64,000 nt of DNA, from contig NC_052349.1 in NCBI RefSeq assembly GCF_009727055.1, forward strand, positions 33,745,405 through 33,809,404. The letters are read 5' to 3'. This DNA comes from Benincasa hispida (taxonomy: Eukaryota > Streptophyta > Magnoliopsida > Cucurbitales > Cucurbitaceae). A program made the position numbers and the translations under genes. Under the pieces are notes generated by a model, which had not been told where the DNA came from, searched no databases, and saw only the letters and a program-made list of their open reading frames with translations. Below are positions 45,342 to 57,800 of this stretch, one piece after another. How positions within the stretch are numbered: the first letter of the stretch is position 1; each line of letters opens with the position of its first letter.

Positions 45342-46715
45342 TCTACAAGCGTAAAATAAACCATACGGGGAAGATACAGACCTATAAAACCTGATTAGTA
45401 GCAAAGGGTTATACCCAAGTTGAGGGGGTGGACTATGAAGAAATCTTCTCACCTGTTGCTATGATCAAATCAATCAAGATACTCTTGTCCATTGCCACTT
45501 TTTATAATTATGAAATTTTGCAAATGAATGTCAAGACTGCCTTTCTAAATGGAGATCTTGAAGAGAGTATTTATATGGTCCAACCATAAAGATTCATTGA
45601 ATAAGGTCAGGAGCAAAAGGTTTGCAAACTGAAAAGATCTATTTATGGATTTAAACAAGTATCCAGATCTTGGAATATAAGATTTGATACTGTGGTCAAA
45701 TCTTATGATTTTGAACAAAATATTGATAAACTATGTGTATACAAAAACATCATCAACTCCACTGTAGCATTGCTAGTTTTATATATAGATGATATCCTAC
45801 TTATTGGCAATAATATAGGATACCTAACTGGCATAAAAATTGACTAGCAAACCAATTTCAGATGAAAGATCTGAGAGAGGCGCAGTATGTTCTTGGGATG
45901 CAAATAGTCCGAAACCGAAAGAATAGAATGCTAACCATGTCTCAAACATCTTATATAAACAAGATGTTGTCTAGGTTTAAGATGCAGGATTCCAAAAGAG
46001 GTCTTTTACCTATTAGGAATGGAATACATTTGTTAAAGGAATAATGTCCCAAGATACCTCAAGAAGTTGAGGATATGAGATGGGTTCCATATGCATCAGT
46101 AGTCAGAAGTATGATGTATGCAATGCTATGTACTCGCCCAGACATATGCTTTTCAATAGGGATTGTCAGTAGGTATCAGTCCAATCCTGGTTATGAACAT
46201 TGGACTGCTGTTAAGAATATCCTTAAGTATCTTAAGAGAACGAGGAACTACCTTCTCGTATATGGAAATAAGGATTTGATCATGACAAGATATATTGACT
46301 CCGATTTTTAGACCAATATAGACTCTAGGAAATCTACTTTGGGATCAGTGTTCACTCTAAATGGAGAAGTATTAAGCAGAGCTGCATTGCAGACTCCACA
46401 ATGGAAGCAGAATATGTTTCTGCTTGTGAAGCAGCCAAGGAAGCAGTATGGCTTAGGAAATTCCTAAATGATCTTGAAGTATTTCCAGACATGCGACTGC
46501 TAATCACTTTGTATTGCGATAACAGTAGGACAGTAGCGAACTCCAAAGAACCTAGAAGCCATCAGCGCGGAAAACATATTGAGCACAAATATCATCTCAT
46601 CAGAGAGATTGCGCTAAGAGGAGACATTATTATGAAACAAATAGCATCCGAGGACAATATTTTTTATCCGTTTACTAAGGCCCTCCCGGCTAAGATTTTC
46701 GAGGGTCACCTGTAG
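45342..46715 (+). pseudogene. Copia reverse transcriptase and RNase H, nearly full length but broken
   Basis: The RT begins with 'LVAKGYTQVEGVDYEEIFSP', followed by 'MNVKTAFLNGDLEESIYM', the catalytic box YIDDILLIGN (intact, about 45780-45810) and 'AQYVLGMQIVRNRKNRMLT'. RNase H follows with 'YIDSDF', 'DSRKSTLGSVFTLNGEVLS', 'MEAEYVSACEAAKEAVWLRK', 'YCDNSRTVANSKEPRSHQRG' and 'KHIEHKYHLIREIALRGD', ending near 46715. Stops lie at 45587, 45602, 45847, 46042 and 46310, with a frameshift after 46385. It is a paralogue of 1-962. It is flanked by a partial LTR on the left and an LTR from 46857 on the right. Confidence 0.9.
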
Positions 46716-46856
46716 AGTTTAGGACTATGGGTAGAATAAATAAGACAAGTGGGAGAAGTTGTATGTATGGGATGCCCTAGTTTATTGTATTTAGTTTTCT
46801 CTCACAACACTCAACTTTGTTGTAACCCACTAGGCGTTTTAGTCCAAATGGGAGTT

Positions 46857-47821
46857 TGTTGGGTTGTATGTCCTAAAACTCATAGTTTTGTAAACAGTAA
46901 ACATATATGAAATTTATTTAGACAAGTGTTATTGATTGTTTAAAAACTCTAAATCCAATAAATTACGAACTCTTGGCTATTGTCATGAATACTTGGACTT
47001 TATGTGGAGACATAAACTTGATCAAGTTCGAGTAAAATAGCCTAAATTATTTATAATACTTGGATTTGGTTGGGTACCTATTTATGGAGATATTATTGAA
47101 TACGATCCACTTTATGATTGTTACAAATGTTGTAAAGTGTCATAAACGATGTGATCAGTTCGTTCACGTACAGACATGTGAGGGGGTGTTCTACACGGTA
47201 AGATTGTGTAAGATAGACCACAAAATAATAACTGTTACATATTAATACCGTTTACTAGTAACACTGATTAATTTCACTTCTCGATGACCTAGATAACTTG
47301 ATCTGAATCCTGAGTTGTCTATGACCTCCTGTTTATTCACGATTGTCCATTGATCTGCATAGGTGAGGGTAATCCCAGCACCGTTGCTCAATATGCCTCC
47401 CATTTCAGGGATAAAACCGGGTAGATGGCCGGGGACATAGAATTTTCAAGATGGAATTAACTCTTACCCATTTTAGGGATAGTAGAAAGGTTGTTCTCTT
47501 AAAGGCTGATCTCGGGTCTTGAACAAGGGGACCATCCTCTCTTGGCCATAGAGGGAATGGATTTAGCGATTATGATCCTAAATCAATTGTTCATTAGAGG
47601 GATAGTGGTACTTAAGTAGAAAAGATGTAACTCAGGAGTATTTCGGTATTTGACCTAGTTGAGGTTACGAACAACCTGTGAAGGATCAACTTATTGATGA
47701 CAGTTATATCAAATGGACACATAATATATCTACAGTGAAGGGAGTGCAACTACAGACCATAGTAGATAGTCTTGTTAGTTAATGAATATTAATTAACTAG
47801 GTTAAAGAGTTTGATCAGTTA
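46857..47821 (+). repeat. Copia 3' LTR, cut by rDNA
   Basis: It starts TGTTGGGTTGTATGTCC behind the purine-rich 'caaatgggagtt'. It contains the shared core at 47588-47616. At about 47821 it changes abruptly into ribosomal DNA, at a point where other LTRs continue for another kilobase, and it does not resume after the rDNA. Confidence 0.85.
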
Positions 47822-47963
47822 TTTTGCTTGCCCGCCCCTCCCCCCTCGGTACACCTAAACTAAACCCCAGCGCAGGTCATGCCAAGGAACTTGAAATGAA
47901 TTTGCCTGCCTCCTGCCCCGGCCTCGGTGTGTGGAGGGTAGAGCATTCTTGTCGTATTACTCA

Positions 47964-47980
47964 TAACGATTCTCAACAAT

Positions 47981-48016
<36 letters not shown>

Positions 48017-48126
48017 AAAATGTGATACATGGTGTGAATTGTAGGATCCCACGAACCATCGAGTCTTTGAACGTAAGTTGTGCCTAGAGCCTTCTGGCCG
48101 AGGGCACGTCTGCCTGGGCATCACGC
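47964..48126 (+). pseudogene. 5.8S rRNA pseudogene
   Basis: 163 bases with 'ggatatctcggctctcgcat', 'cgatgaagaacgtagc' and 'catcgagtctttgaacg', the universally conserved plant 5.8S phrases. Differences from the plant consensus include 'aaaatgtgatac' for 'gaaatgcgatac' and 'gtaagttgtgcc' for 'gcaagttgcgcc', mostly C-to-T or G-to-A changes. The start lacks two bases near 'tctcaacaatgg'. Confidence 0.92.
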
Positions 48127-48324
48127 ATCGCTCACCCCCTCCACACACGTTGGACTCCTGTGCGCACCGTCGTGCGAATGGCTTAAATTCGAGTCCTCGG
48201 CACGTCGTCGCGACACTACGGTGGTTGATCCATCCTTGGTACTACGTTGCGGCTTCGATCCCACCTCAACGGACTCTTGCATCGACCCTTCGAGCGTTGT
48301 TCCCTAAAGGATGGCACTCTGACA

Positions 48325-48370
48325 CGACCCCAGGTCAGGTGGGACAACCCGGTGAGTTTAAGCATATTAG

Positions 48371-48403
<33 letters not shown>

Positions 48404-48770
48404 ATAGTAACGACGAGCGAAATGGGAAGAGCCCAGCTTGAGAATCGTGCGTCTTCCACATCCGAATTGTACTCTGGAGAAGCGTCCTCAATAGCGGATT
48501 GGGCACAAGTCCCTTGGAAGGGAGCACCAGAAAGCGTGAGATCCCCACTGTGGTCAGACCCTGTCGCACCACGAGACGTTGTCAACGAGTCGGGTTGTTT
48601 GGGAATGCAATCCCAATCAGGCGGTAAATTCTGTCCAATGCTAAATATAGGCGAGAGACTGATAGCAAACAAGTACCACGAGGGACAAACGAAAAGTACT
48701 TTGAAAAGAGAGTCAAATAGTGCTCGAAATTGTCAGGAGGGAAGCAGATGTAGGCCGACGATGTGACTTG
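48325..48770 (+). pseudogene. 25S rRNA 5'-end pseudogene
   Basis: Matches the first part of plant 25S: 'gtgagtttaagcatattagt', 'aaagaaacttacaaggattc', 'agcccagcttgagaatcg', 'gtcgggttgtttgggaatg', 'aaagagagtcaaatagtgc'. It breaks off after 'gggaagcagatg'. Frames across it match spurious rDNA-derived ORFs and are not genes. Confidence 0.92.
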
Positions 48771-50100
48771 TATTAATGATATGGTTTACCACTAATAGAC
48801 TTTGATAACTATATCTAATTTTATTATATAGATAAATTATTTTGTATTGTGTTATATCTACGAATTCTTGAGTTCAAAATCAGAAAATATTCTCCAATCC
48901 CTCCGAAACAAATTGGAATCTACATCAGTGTAAATGACCATGAATGCAACTTTGTTCAGCGATAAACTCAGCTCCATTCATGTAACTTTTTCACATTGGA
49001 ACAATTAATTATTATGAACTCAAGAAAAAAAATTATTAAGGTTTATTGACCAAAATAAAGGATATATATTTTAAACAAAACCAACTTATATAGGTTGTGC
49101 CTAGAAGAAATTACTGATTGTGACTTGTGTTGTGATGTCTTTTACACAATTAAATACATGGTGAAAAATTTTGATTTAAAAATCTTCTTTACTTAAAGAT
49201 TCGAATATGTAACTATATACTTCCTAAACTATTGTTCATATACATCTTATAAGAGTTTCAAATTAACTAAAAACATACATAGAAAAAAAAAAAGAAAAAG
49301 AAAAAGTAATAGTTGTGTGATACAAAGAAGTGATAAATGAGATAGTAAATTGAAAATATTCACAAAAATATATACGAATAACAAAAATTAAACTAAGCCT
49401 ACATTTAGTGAACTAATATAGCAATTACGATGTTATGAAACCAAGCGAAGGACGGAACCACGGTTCATGTCCGAGTCAGGCGGGTTATGACGATAGAATC
49501 AAGCAAGTACTGTTAAGAACTCTATACCAATGTTACTAAATTTAAAAACCTAAATTGATATAAGTCACGACAAATTTAATTATATCACTACTACTTTTTA
49601 TTAAAACGTATGTGACATTGGAAAGCATTGAAAGAATTAGGTAGCTAATGCTTCATTAATCTATAAGCACCCATAAACAAGGACAATTAAAATATCGAAA
49701 TGCACCCATAAACAAGGATTTTTCTAAAAGTTACTAAATTTATAAAATTTATTTAGCTTAATAATTAAGTTGTTTTATACACAAAAATTAAGTTATAAAT
49801 ATTGTTATTAGTATCAATAAATCAATAATTCCAAAGAACAAAAATCTCAGAAAAAAAAAAGGGTTCTTGCTCCAAAAATTAGATAGAGGTTACCTTTTAA
49901 TTCATAGACAAATCAAGAACGAACATCCAATCCATGGATTACAACCGAAAATAAAATGTAAAACTTAATCCAAGATACTAAAATCTGAAGAAAAAAGAAG
50001 AAGAAGTTGGTCTCTATCAAATTTACCTCCAAAAGATAGCATATTTGACCTAAAATCGAAGAGAATATTTATTGAAAACGGCTCCTATTGATTTAGACCT
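48771..50100. other. AT-rich non-coding stretch
   Basis: No genes are seen. A 17-bp phrase 'gcacccataaacaagga' is repeated at about 49668 and 49702. The LTR cut by the rDNA does not continue here. Confidence 0.5.
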
Positions 50101-51689
50101 TGAGCATCAGGGTAGCATTGAGGTAGTGCTGCAACGTGTAGGATCAGTATGGCAATCCTAGAAGGAGGTGAATAGGGTTTATTTAACTTAATGAAAACTT
50201 TTTTCTAATGTGGGCCCAATTAAATAAACTAACATACTTTTTGCTAACAAGTAATTTAAACAGTAATTTCATGCAAAATAATTCATCTCAAAATAATCAA
50301 GAAGTTAATAATACTACTTAAGTACCCAAATTGGGTTTCATGACAAGATTGATAATGGAGGTAGAAATTCAAGAACTAATCAAAATAATGCAATATGAAC
50401 AATTAATTTCAAGAACAAAAATTGCAATTAATTTCAAGCAATAAAATATAATAAAAAATTAATTGCAAAATTAAAAAGGAGAGGGATAGAGAATTGATAC
50501 TAAGAATTTTAAAGTGGTTCGATACAACCGGCCTACATCCAATTCCCAAGCTCCTCTTGGATATGTCACTACGAACTTGACTCTTTCCACAGCTTAGAGT
50601 CGAACCGTTACAACGTCTTTTTTTCAGGAGCAAGAACGAACTCGATTCATTCCATGGTTGAGGATTAAACCGTCGCAACAAATTTTTTTTCTGGGATCAA
50701 GAGCAACCTTTACAAAATGTTCGTAAAAATATAGGGCAGAATTACAACTCTCCCAATAGAATGGATTTACAAATTGTAGCACTCAATAAATCAATCCTCA
50801 CAACATAAAATATCTCTCTCAAGAAGAAGATGAAAAGAAGAAAATTGAAGCTTGGAGAGAGAACAAAAATGGTGGCTTAATGAATTATGGCCGATTGAAA
50901 ATGATAAAAATTGTTATATTAATTTAGAGAAGAAGATGTGTTTGAATAGAGAAGAAAAATTGTTGAAAACCATATGTAATTAGATCCATTGGATCTTGGA
51001 AAAGAAAAATTAATAGTAAAGATTTTGAATCCAACCAGCAGTTAGATACAAATAAAAAATAATATATACATATATATATATATATATTTAAATCATTTCT
51101 TATAAAACCCAACAAAAAATACATGACCACCATGTGTCCAAAATTAGCCGTTAGACACGTACATAAAATAATATTAAAATATTATAATATAAGCATCATT
51201 TGTTTGAAAAACAAGTAATGATACCAAATAATAGCAAATTTATTTTAGAAAATTCAGTATCACCAAAAAAAGAATACATTATCGATCAAATAAAAGCATA
51301 GTATCAACAAAATAAAGCATTATACCAATTATGAACAAAAATTTCTAGGAGTTCAAGAATATAAATTAATTTCACAAATACTTCCCCTATGAAAAGGAAT
51401 TCAATAAATCTTTCAAACAACCATACAAATCACATCCTTTTCAACAAGACTAATATCAATCCAAAAGAATTTTCATTCAATAACTTAAGCCATAGAATAT
51501 GGATAATTCATGCTCAAAAAGCAATTAATAAAAGTTTAATCTTTTCCTTATTCAAGAGCATAAACAAGATATATCAATCATCACAACAACGAAAAATCTA
51601 TTGCAAGACTCAATATCATTTTACTTAAAACTTTTCAAGAAAACACTAGGATAGAGAAAGCATCTAATTTGCCAAAAAGCCAAATCATA
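50101..51689. other. Older retroelement-like DNA, left flank of the CACTA element
   Basis: The phrase 'ggcaatcctagaaggaggtgaataggg' (50151-50178) and 'agtggttcgatacaaccggcctacatcc' (50513-50540) resemble non-coding parts of plant copia elements. The second has counterparts at 6800 and 62396. No ORF of note. (AT)n lies at about 51067-51087. The CACTA element splits this stretch from the gag remnant at 61998. Confidence 0.4.
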
Positions 51690-51692
51690 AGC

Positions 51693-52200
51693 CACTACAA
51701 AAATTTGGGTCTTTCCCGACGGTGAAAGATGTCGGCATAAGCTAAAATGGTTTTCGGGAAAGATTTTCCCGACAGCCACAAAGTCGTCAGCATTAGCATC
51801 GGGAAAGCTTCATTAGTGGGAAAACTTCGTCGAGGAAACCTTCCCCGACAGTATGGAAGTTGTGTCGTATGGGAAAAGAATTATCTCGACGGATATAGGA
51901 TAGGACTATTCTGCCGACCTAAAACCGTTGGGAGAAAGGGATAACCCCCGATCGTCCACGTACGAGATTGAAAGGTTATCCCGATGGTGTAGAAGCTGTC
52001 GGGAGAATTTAATATAGCTCAACGGTACAAGTGCCATCGGCGCGATTTTCCTTTCACCCGACAGTTAGAGTACCGTCAAGCTATGGTCCTTTACCTCGAT
52101 GGTCTCTAGCCACCGTCGGGTATCTTTTAAATCCCGACGGTGACTGGCCACCTTCAGGATTCCTTTTCCTAACCCCTGAGATCGTCGGGGTATATCTTTT
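51693..52200. repeat. CACTA left terminus and subterminal repeats
   Basis: Over 500 bp the motif CCCGAC(G/A)G or its complement recurs about every 20-40 bases in both orientations (for example 'tcccgacggtg', 'tcccgacagcc', 'accgtcggg', 'ggtgtagaagctgtcggg'). These are the expected binding sites for the element's TNPA-type protein. Confidence 0.88.
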
Positions 52201-53344
52201 AGCATCGCAATTATATATTTAACCAAATGTCATACATATTTGAATCTGTTTATTTATTTTCTTTCTTTTTTTCTTCAAAATGTCATAGTTGTTTGAATCT
52301 TACAAATATCAATCAAACTAAAATAAGGTTGTCATAATCATGTAAATGTCTATAATAGATAGTAAATAATATATAGAAAACACATTTGAATCTACAACCT
52401 TAATCCAAGAGTTACTATAACATCCACAATTCCTTAATTCAAACCATAACATCCACAATTTCTTAAACCAAAAAAACATTACATGATAACAAAGTACATA
52501 GTGGGAGATGCATCTTCAACCTTAATCCACAATTCCTATATCCAAAATAACACTAACATCTACAACCTAAGTACGCTGTAGGGAGATGCATCTTCAACAA
52601 AAATCTCTAGATACCTACAAAATACAAATTTAAATAAGTTTAATACTCAATATACTATATACCAATCTACAACCTAAGTACGCTGCAGGGAGATGCATCT
52701 TCAACAAAAATCTCTAGATACCTACAAAATACAAATTTAAACTTAACTAAGAACATTAATGAATTGAAAGAAACCAACTCAAACTTGCATATTTCAATCT
52801 CAAACTCAATATAAAACTTAAAACCCAACTTAAACTTAATCATAACTTAAACTTAAACATACTTGTACTTAAATATAGATCTGCATATTTGAATCTCAAA
52901 CGAATGACATATCTATATTTACTTAAACAAACTCCCCCCCCCCCCAAAAAAAAAAAAAATATCTACATTTACTTAAACAAACCAACTTAAACTTAAACAT
53001 ATTTGTACTTAAAACCAACAGACTCATAATAATTGAAACAAACCAAGACATATCTATATTTACTTAAACAAACTTACCTCCCCCCACCACCCCCCTAAAA
53101 TATATATATATATATATTCTCAATCGTAATATACAAACCAACTGAAACACATATCTATATGTTTATGTTATTACCATAACTGCAAGATAACAACATACTC
53201 AATCATCTAGTTTAGCATAAAATGAAATTCAAACTCAACTTTAGAGCATTAACTATACTTTACATAACTATACGTTTATTTTGTTACCATAACTGCAAGA
53301 TAACAACATACACAATCTTCTAATTAGTTTACTACGAAAGTCGA
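52201..53344. other. Non-coding interior of the CACTA element
   Basis: AT-rich, with the 107-bp tandem duplication listed separately, a C9-10/A13 homopolymer junction near 52937-52960, and an (AT)n run at about 53100-53118. The pattern 'atctatatttacttaaacaaac' recurs several times. Confidence 0.5.
52561..52741. repeat. Tandem duplication, period 107 bp
   Basis: 'tacaacctaagtacgctgta' and the next ~55 bases at 52561 recur at 52668 with one or two differences. A third, weaker 'gggagatgcatcttcaacctt' occurs at about 52502. Confidence 0.85.
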
Positions 53345-54720
53345 ATAGCTCATACCTAGTTTGATTTATCTTTCATGAGCTGGAAGAGCATAATTTTCAT
53401 ATCCTCAATCTCAGATTGTCTTATGGCGTCCAAATTGTCCAATCTAGCCAATCTAGCCTTTACGGATTCTATCTCTTATCGTTGCTCCTTTATAACTCTT
53501 GATGAAGATGCACTGAACGATGATTTATTTATTTTTTACTTTTTTACCCTTCGGTGTCCTACCAAGGCTCACTCCTGTGCCCATCACCTGCTCGCATATT
53601 TCCTCATCCGATATTTGTTCAGACCCTTCTTGGGTGGAGGATTCTCTCAGCTCAACCTTTTGACTCTACATCAATAATTAGGACTAATTATTATATGACA
53701 ATTATATATGACTAAAGTTATATAGTGGAATTAAAGCTTATATATGCATCATTCGCAGCCTGATTAACAAACAAGTTATCACTCTTACAGTGTGTTTGTG
53801 TAAATAAGTCCACTAGGTTCATCGTTTGACCGTCGGGTCCTTTCTGTAAAACAATTCACAAGATATTATTCATACTTTCTTAGAAATCAAATATAGAAAT
53901 ACTTTTATTTGTATCATCGATTCTCTTATGCGTATAAAAGTCTTAGAACCAACTGTATGAGTGTACTTTAGGGCTAACTGATTCCTCTGATTAATCTATG
54001 CCATTTTTTAAGAAAATGAGAAATTAAAAGGAAAATAGTAATTGAAATGTAAACAAAAAAAAAAAAAAAAAAAACACAAAAGTTATTACTTTCCAATCGA
54101 TGGACTCAAACTTGTTTCATAAAAAATGCCAATCCTCTATGGCGTCTTTAAGTCAATTAGGTGGGTGTACTCGTGCCTCTTTAAGACTTGCATATTTTTT
54201 ATAGTATCTGTGTAGTTCCCTCTTATACTCTTTGAACAAATTTTTCATTTGTTCATTGATGAAATCATTGACCAGTTTGCTGGACAAGTCTAACACAAAA
54301 TGGTTTTGAGTTAAGAAAAAAAAAACTAATTAGTATCTCTGCAGATGCATATATAATTTGTAAAATATAAAATGATCATCTTACCAATAATAGACTCTTA
54401 ACAAGCTCTCTCGTTTCTATTGGTAACTCTCTTCATGATCCATAACGAACAGAAAAAGATTCTCAAACATTGGTACCAATAGCATTCCTAAACTTTGTTG
54501 CATTATTGCAAATTGGTTTCTCCCATACAAGGTCTATCTCGATAGGAAATCTCCCAAATTGTTGAACATATTTATCCAAATCAACATTTCGAGAGTATCT
54601 GCATCCAGCCGTCGTAGTTGTACTGCCGGACTCTGAAGAAATTATACATCATTAGTTTAATTAAACATTAGTTATATAAAAATGTGGATAAAAAATAACC
54701 TGTATTATCTCCCATAGAGG
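53345..54720 (-). pseudogene. CACTA-encoded Transposase_24-type (En/Spm, Ptta-like) protein, broken
   Basis: Exon-like blocks on the minus strand, from right to left: 'FRNAIGTN' and a 'RELPIETRELVKSLLLV' stretch; 'LVNDFINEQMKNLFKEYKRE' followed by 'KKYASLKEARVHPPN' and 'EDWHFL', the helical block typical of plant Ptta/En/Spm transposases; 'INQRNQLALKYTHTVGSKTF' (the NRxNRSK..HTTGSKSF motif); and 'EQISDEEICEQVMGTGVSLG' near 53560-53620. The last block (53345-53480) resembles a coiled coil. Intervening introns with GT/AG-like ends are plausible but were not fixed. Multiple stops make it inactive. Such proteins bind subterminal repeats or assist transposition; the role here is inferred. Confidence 0.65.
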
Positions 54721-54872
54721 AAGATGATGCACCAATATGCTCGGACTATAAATACTCCAGTATTGCCTCCTCATCAATATGACCTATCGTTGTTCCTATG
54801 TAAACAACAATATATATGTTATACAAAAATATGTAAGTTATGAAATGAAAAAGAAAATACATATTTACATGT

Positions 54873-57800
54873 TTATTCCGTATCATTAAGATGTTCATCG
54901 AAACTCAAACTCCTATTAGAAGATGATTGTACATTCTCTTCCTTGTCATTTATGAAGTCATCCTCAACTTGCTGAATTATCCGTTCTTCTATGACTATAG
55001 GATCAACATCAATCCTACATAAACTAATATTGTTCATTGATTCATCGATTGTATAAGTAATACTATTCACCACTTCTAACAACTCATGTTGGTCATTCTC
55101 ATGTTCTTCTGCTTCTGGCATGTCCCACACACAGCTTGTTTTGGACTATTTGCACCACTTTCCAATTATTACCATATTTAGGATCATTGATGTAAAACAA
55201 TTGTTTGGCTTAACTGGCAAATACAAAAGGCTTGTTAACAAACCAATGACGAGCTGTATTAATTGATCTATACCCAAAATCCATGTGTACTCTGTTGATA
55301 TTTTTAAGGTCTATATCGAACCAAGTATAATTAAACATAATTATACGTCTTCTCTTGGCATACTAAAAGTCCAATACTTCATTGACAACACCATAGAAAT
55401 TATGGAGGTCACCTCCACCTTCACTTTCTAAAGGCACCATGATCTCGCTATTTTGCGTACTCCGACAATTATCACGCTCAATACTATGACAGCGTACTCC
55501 ATTAACAATGTATCCACTGTATGAGCGCACTTCTAAACTTGGCCCCATCGCTAGTGAATATATGTCATTAGACATATCTCCATTTTCACGCAATGAAAGA
55601 ACATGTTAATTCAGTACAACAAAATCGATCTTAAAAACTAATGTCACCTGAATTAATTCAATTGAATTTTAATTTTTCTTTTAAACCCATACTTACATGA
55701 GATTTGAACCAATCAGGAAAGCCTTGTTGGTGCCTTCTGTATAAATCATCCTTACTTTGAGCTTCATGTCGAATTAGTCTCAAATATTGCCTATAAGTAA
55801 GATACGCGTCTCAATTTTATATTTCACACTTTGTATCAAAATAATCAATTATAATAGAATGTTCAAAACTTACGTTCGATAAGATTTAATTTCCATGAAA
55901 TTGTTCAAGATGTACTAATGTGCACTACATTTCTCTTCTCTCGATAATGTCCTTACCCTTAATGCTCTTAATGGTCACGCATTTTGTTTGAACATCGAAA
56001 ATTCACCACATATCTCATCCTCTGGAAGTTTTTCATCATTTCTTTCATATTATTGAACATTGTCTCAATTCCAGTTATGTACAAAGAACAAAATACCAAC
56101 GATTCATTTGTTATATATGCTTCTACTATAGAACCCTTTGGACATGCTTTGTTTCTTACATATTGTTTCAATGTCTATAATCTTCTTTCAATAGGGTACA
56201 TCAAACTATAACTAACTGGACCTACAACCTTTGTTTCGTAGGGAAAATGGATTAGTAGGTGCACGATTGCATCAAAAAATGCACGTGGAAATATTTTTCT
56301 AACTTACAAAGTATGATTATAATATCTCTTTGTATTCGATCCCAATCCCCTATAGATATTGTTTTTGCACATATATCACAGAAAAATTTGTATAACTCAA
56401 TGACAACAGTGGACACAACTTTTTTTTAAGTATGCTCGAACACCATATTTCTCACTCACACATCTTGATATGTTGGATATCAACCCATCAGGAAATTTGA
56501 CTGATTTCATCCACTTACAAAATGCAACCTTGTCATTAATAGTCAATGTGTATGCAACATGTGGCTTTACAACTTTATCTCCTACCTTTTGCAGGTGTAA
56601 TTCTTTTCGTATATTTAGATCTTCTAAATCCAAACGGGCTTTAGTTGTATCCTTATTATTTCCCTCAATATTTAACAATGTGTCTACCAAATAATCATAA
56701 ATATTCTTTTCAATATGCATAACATCTAACTTATGTCTCAGTAAAAGTTTCGACCAATATGGAAGTTAGAAAAATATATTTTTTTTGTTCCAATTTAAAC
56801 TCCGTTTCTGTTTTTTTATCACATTTTTCTGGATGTTTGCTAAGCATGAGAAAGTCTAACAAGTTCACCTCTTGTAAGATATCTTACCCATCCATGTCAA
56901 CTGAAGGAGGTCTACATTCCACTTTTCCATCAAATTATTTGCTTTTGCACCAACTATGATTATCTAGAAGATAACATCGATGCCCCATAAAAATTTGTTT
57001 TCCTCTTAGCCTCATTGATGACGTATCCTCTTTACAAATAGGGCATACTTTGTAACCTTTGGTATTCCATCCAGATAGGTCACCATACGTAGTTGGAAGT
57101 ATTCATTGCTAACATAATTGTAAGTGTGCACACCATCATTCCATAACTCCTTTAACTCTTCAATCAATGACTATAAGTAAATATCAAGTTCTTTTCTAGG
57201 AGATTTTGGACCGAGTATAAGAAGGAAGACAGTGAAATTTGTCTCTTTCATGCATTTTTAAGGTGGAAAATTGTAGGGAATGAGCACTACTGGTCACATA
57301 CTATATAAAATATTCATATTCCCAAATGGATTGAATACATCTAAAGCTAGTCCTAAACGAACATTAATTGGGTCTGAAGCAAACTAAGAAAACTAACGAT
57401 CAAAATGCTTCCACCCTTCAACATCAGCTGAATGTCGTAACAATCCATTAGTTTCAACACATTTATCTTTATGCCACCTCATTTAAGATGCAATATGCTT
57501 ACACGCAAATAATCGGTTCAATCTTGGTATTAAAGGAAAATGTCATAAATTTTATGTGCAATCTTTTTACTTTTTCCAGATTCAACTTTGTACCAAGATT
57601 CACCACGTACTGGACACTGTTGCACATCAACAAATTCTTTCTAATAGAGGATTCAATCATATTTGAAAGCATGAATACACTCATAACCTAGTCCTAAGTC
57701 ATGTAATTTTCTTTTAGCTTCATAAAATGAACTAGGTATAGATGCTCCAACGGAAAATGCTTCTTTTAACAATTCAAGTAAAAAATCAAACAACTTGTTC

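Larger units (their letters stand above)
47822..48770 (+). rRNA. Fragment of the 45S rDNA unit (ITS1 part, 5.8S, ITS2, 5' 25S), decayed
   Basis: Contiguous pieces of the nuclear rDNA in natural order. 47822-47963 is the 3' part of ITS1 with the conserved 'gccaaggaacttgaa' motif. 47964-48126 is the 5.8S. 48127-48324 is ITS2. 48325-48770 is the first ~446 bases of 25S ('cgaccccaggtcaggtggga' through 'ttgtcaggagggaagc'). It is a transposed fragment and not an active repeat: 18S and most of 25S are absent, the ends are abrupt, and many CpG sites have become TpG or CpA. Confidence 0.93.

Noticed and set aside
48078..48766. Several overlapping ORFs of 60-114 codons on both strands
   Set aside because: They lie entirely in ITS2 and 25S rDNA. 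Such frames are known artefacts of rDNA and show no codon structure.
47822..48770. Functional rDNA unit
   Set aside because: No 18S, only 446 bases of 25S, abrupt ends and many CpG losses, including within the 5.8S.
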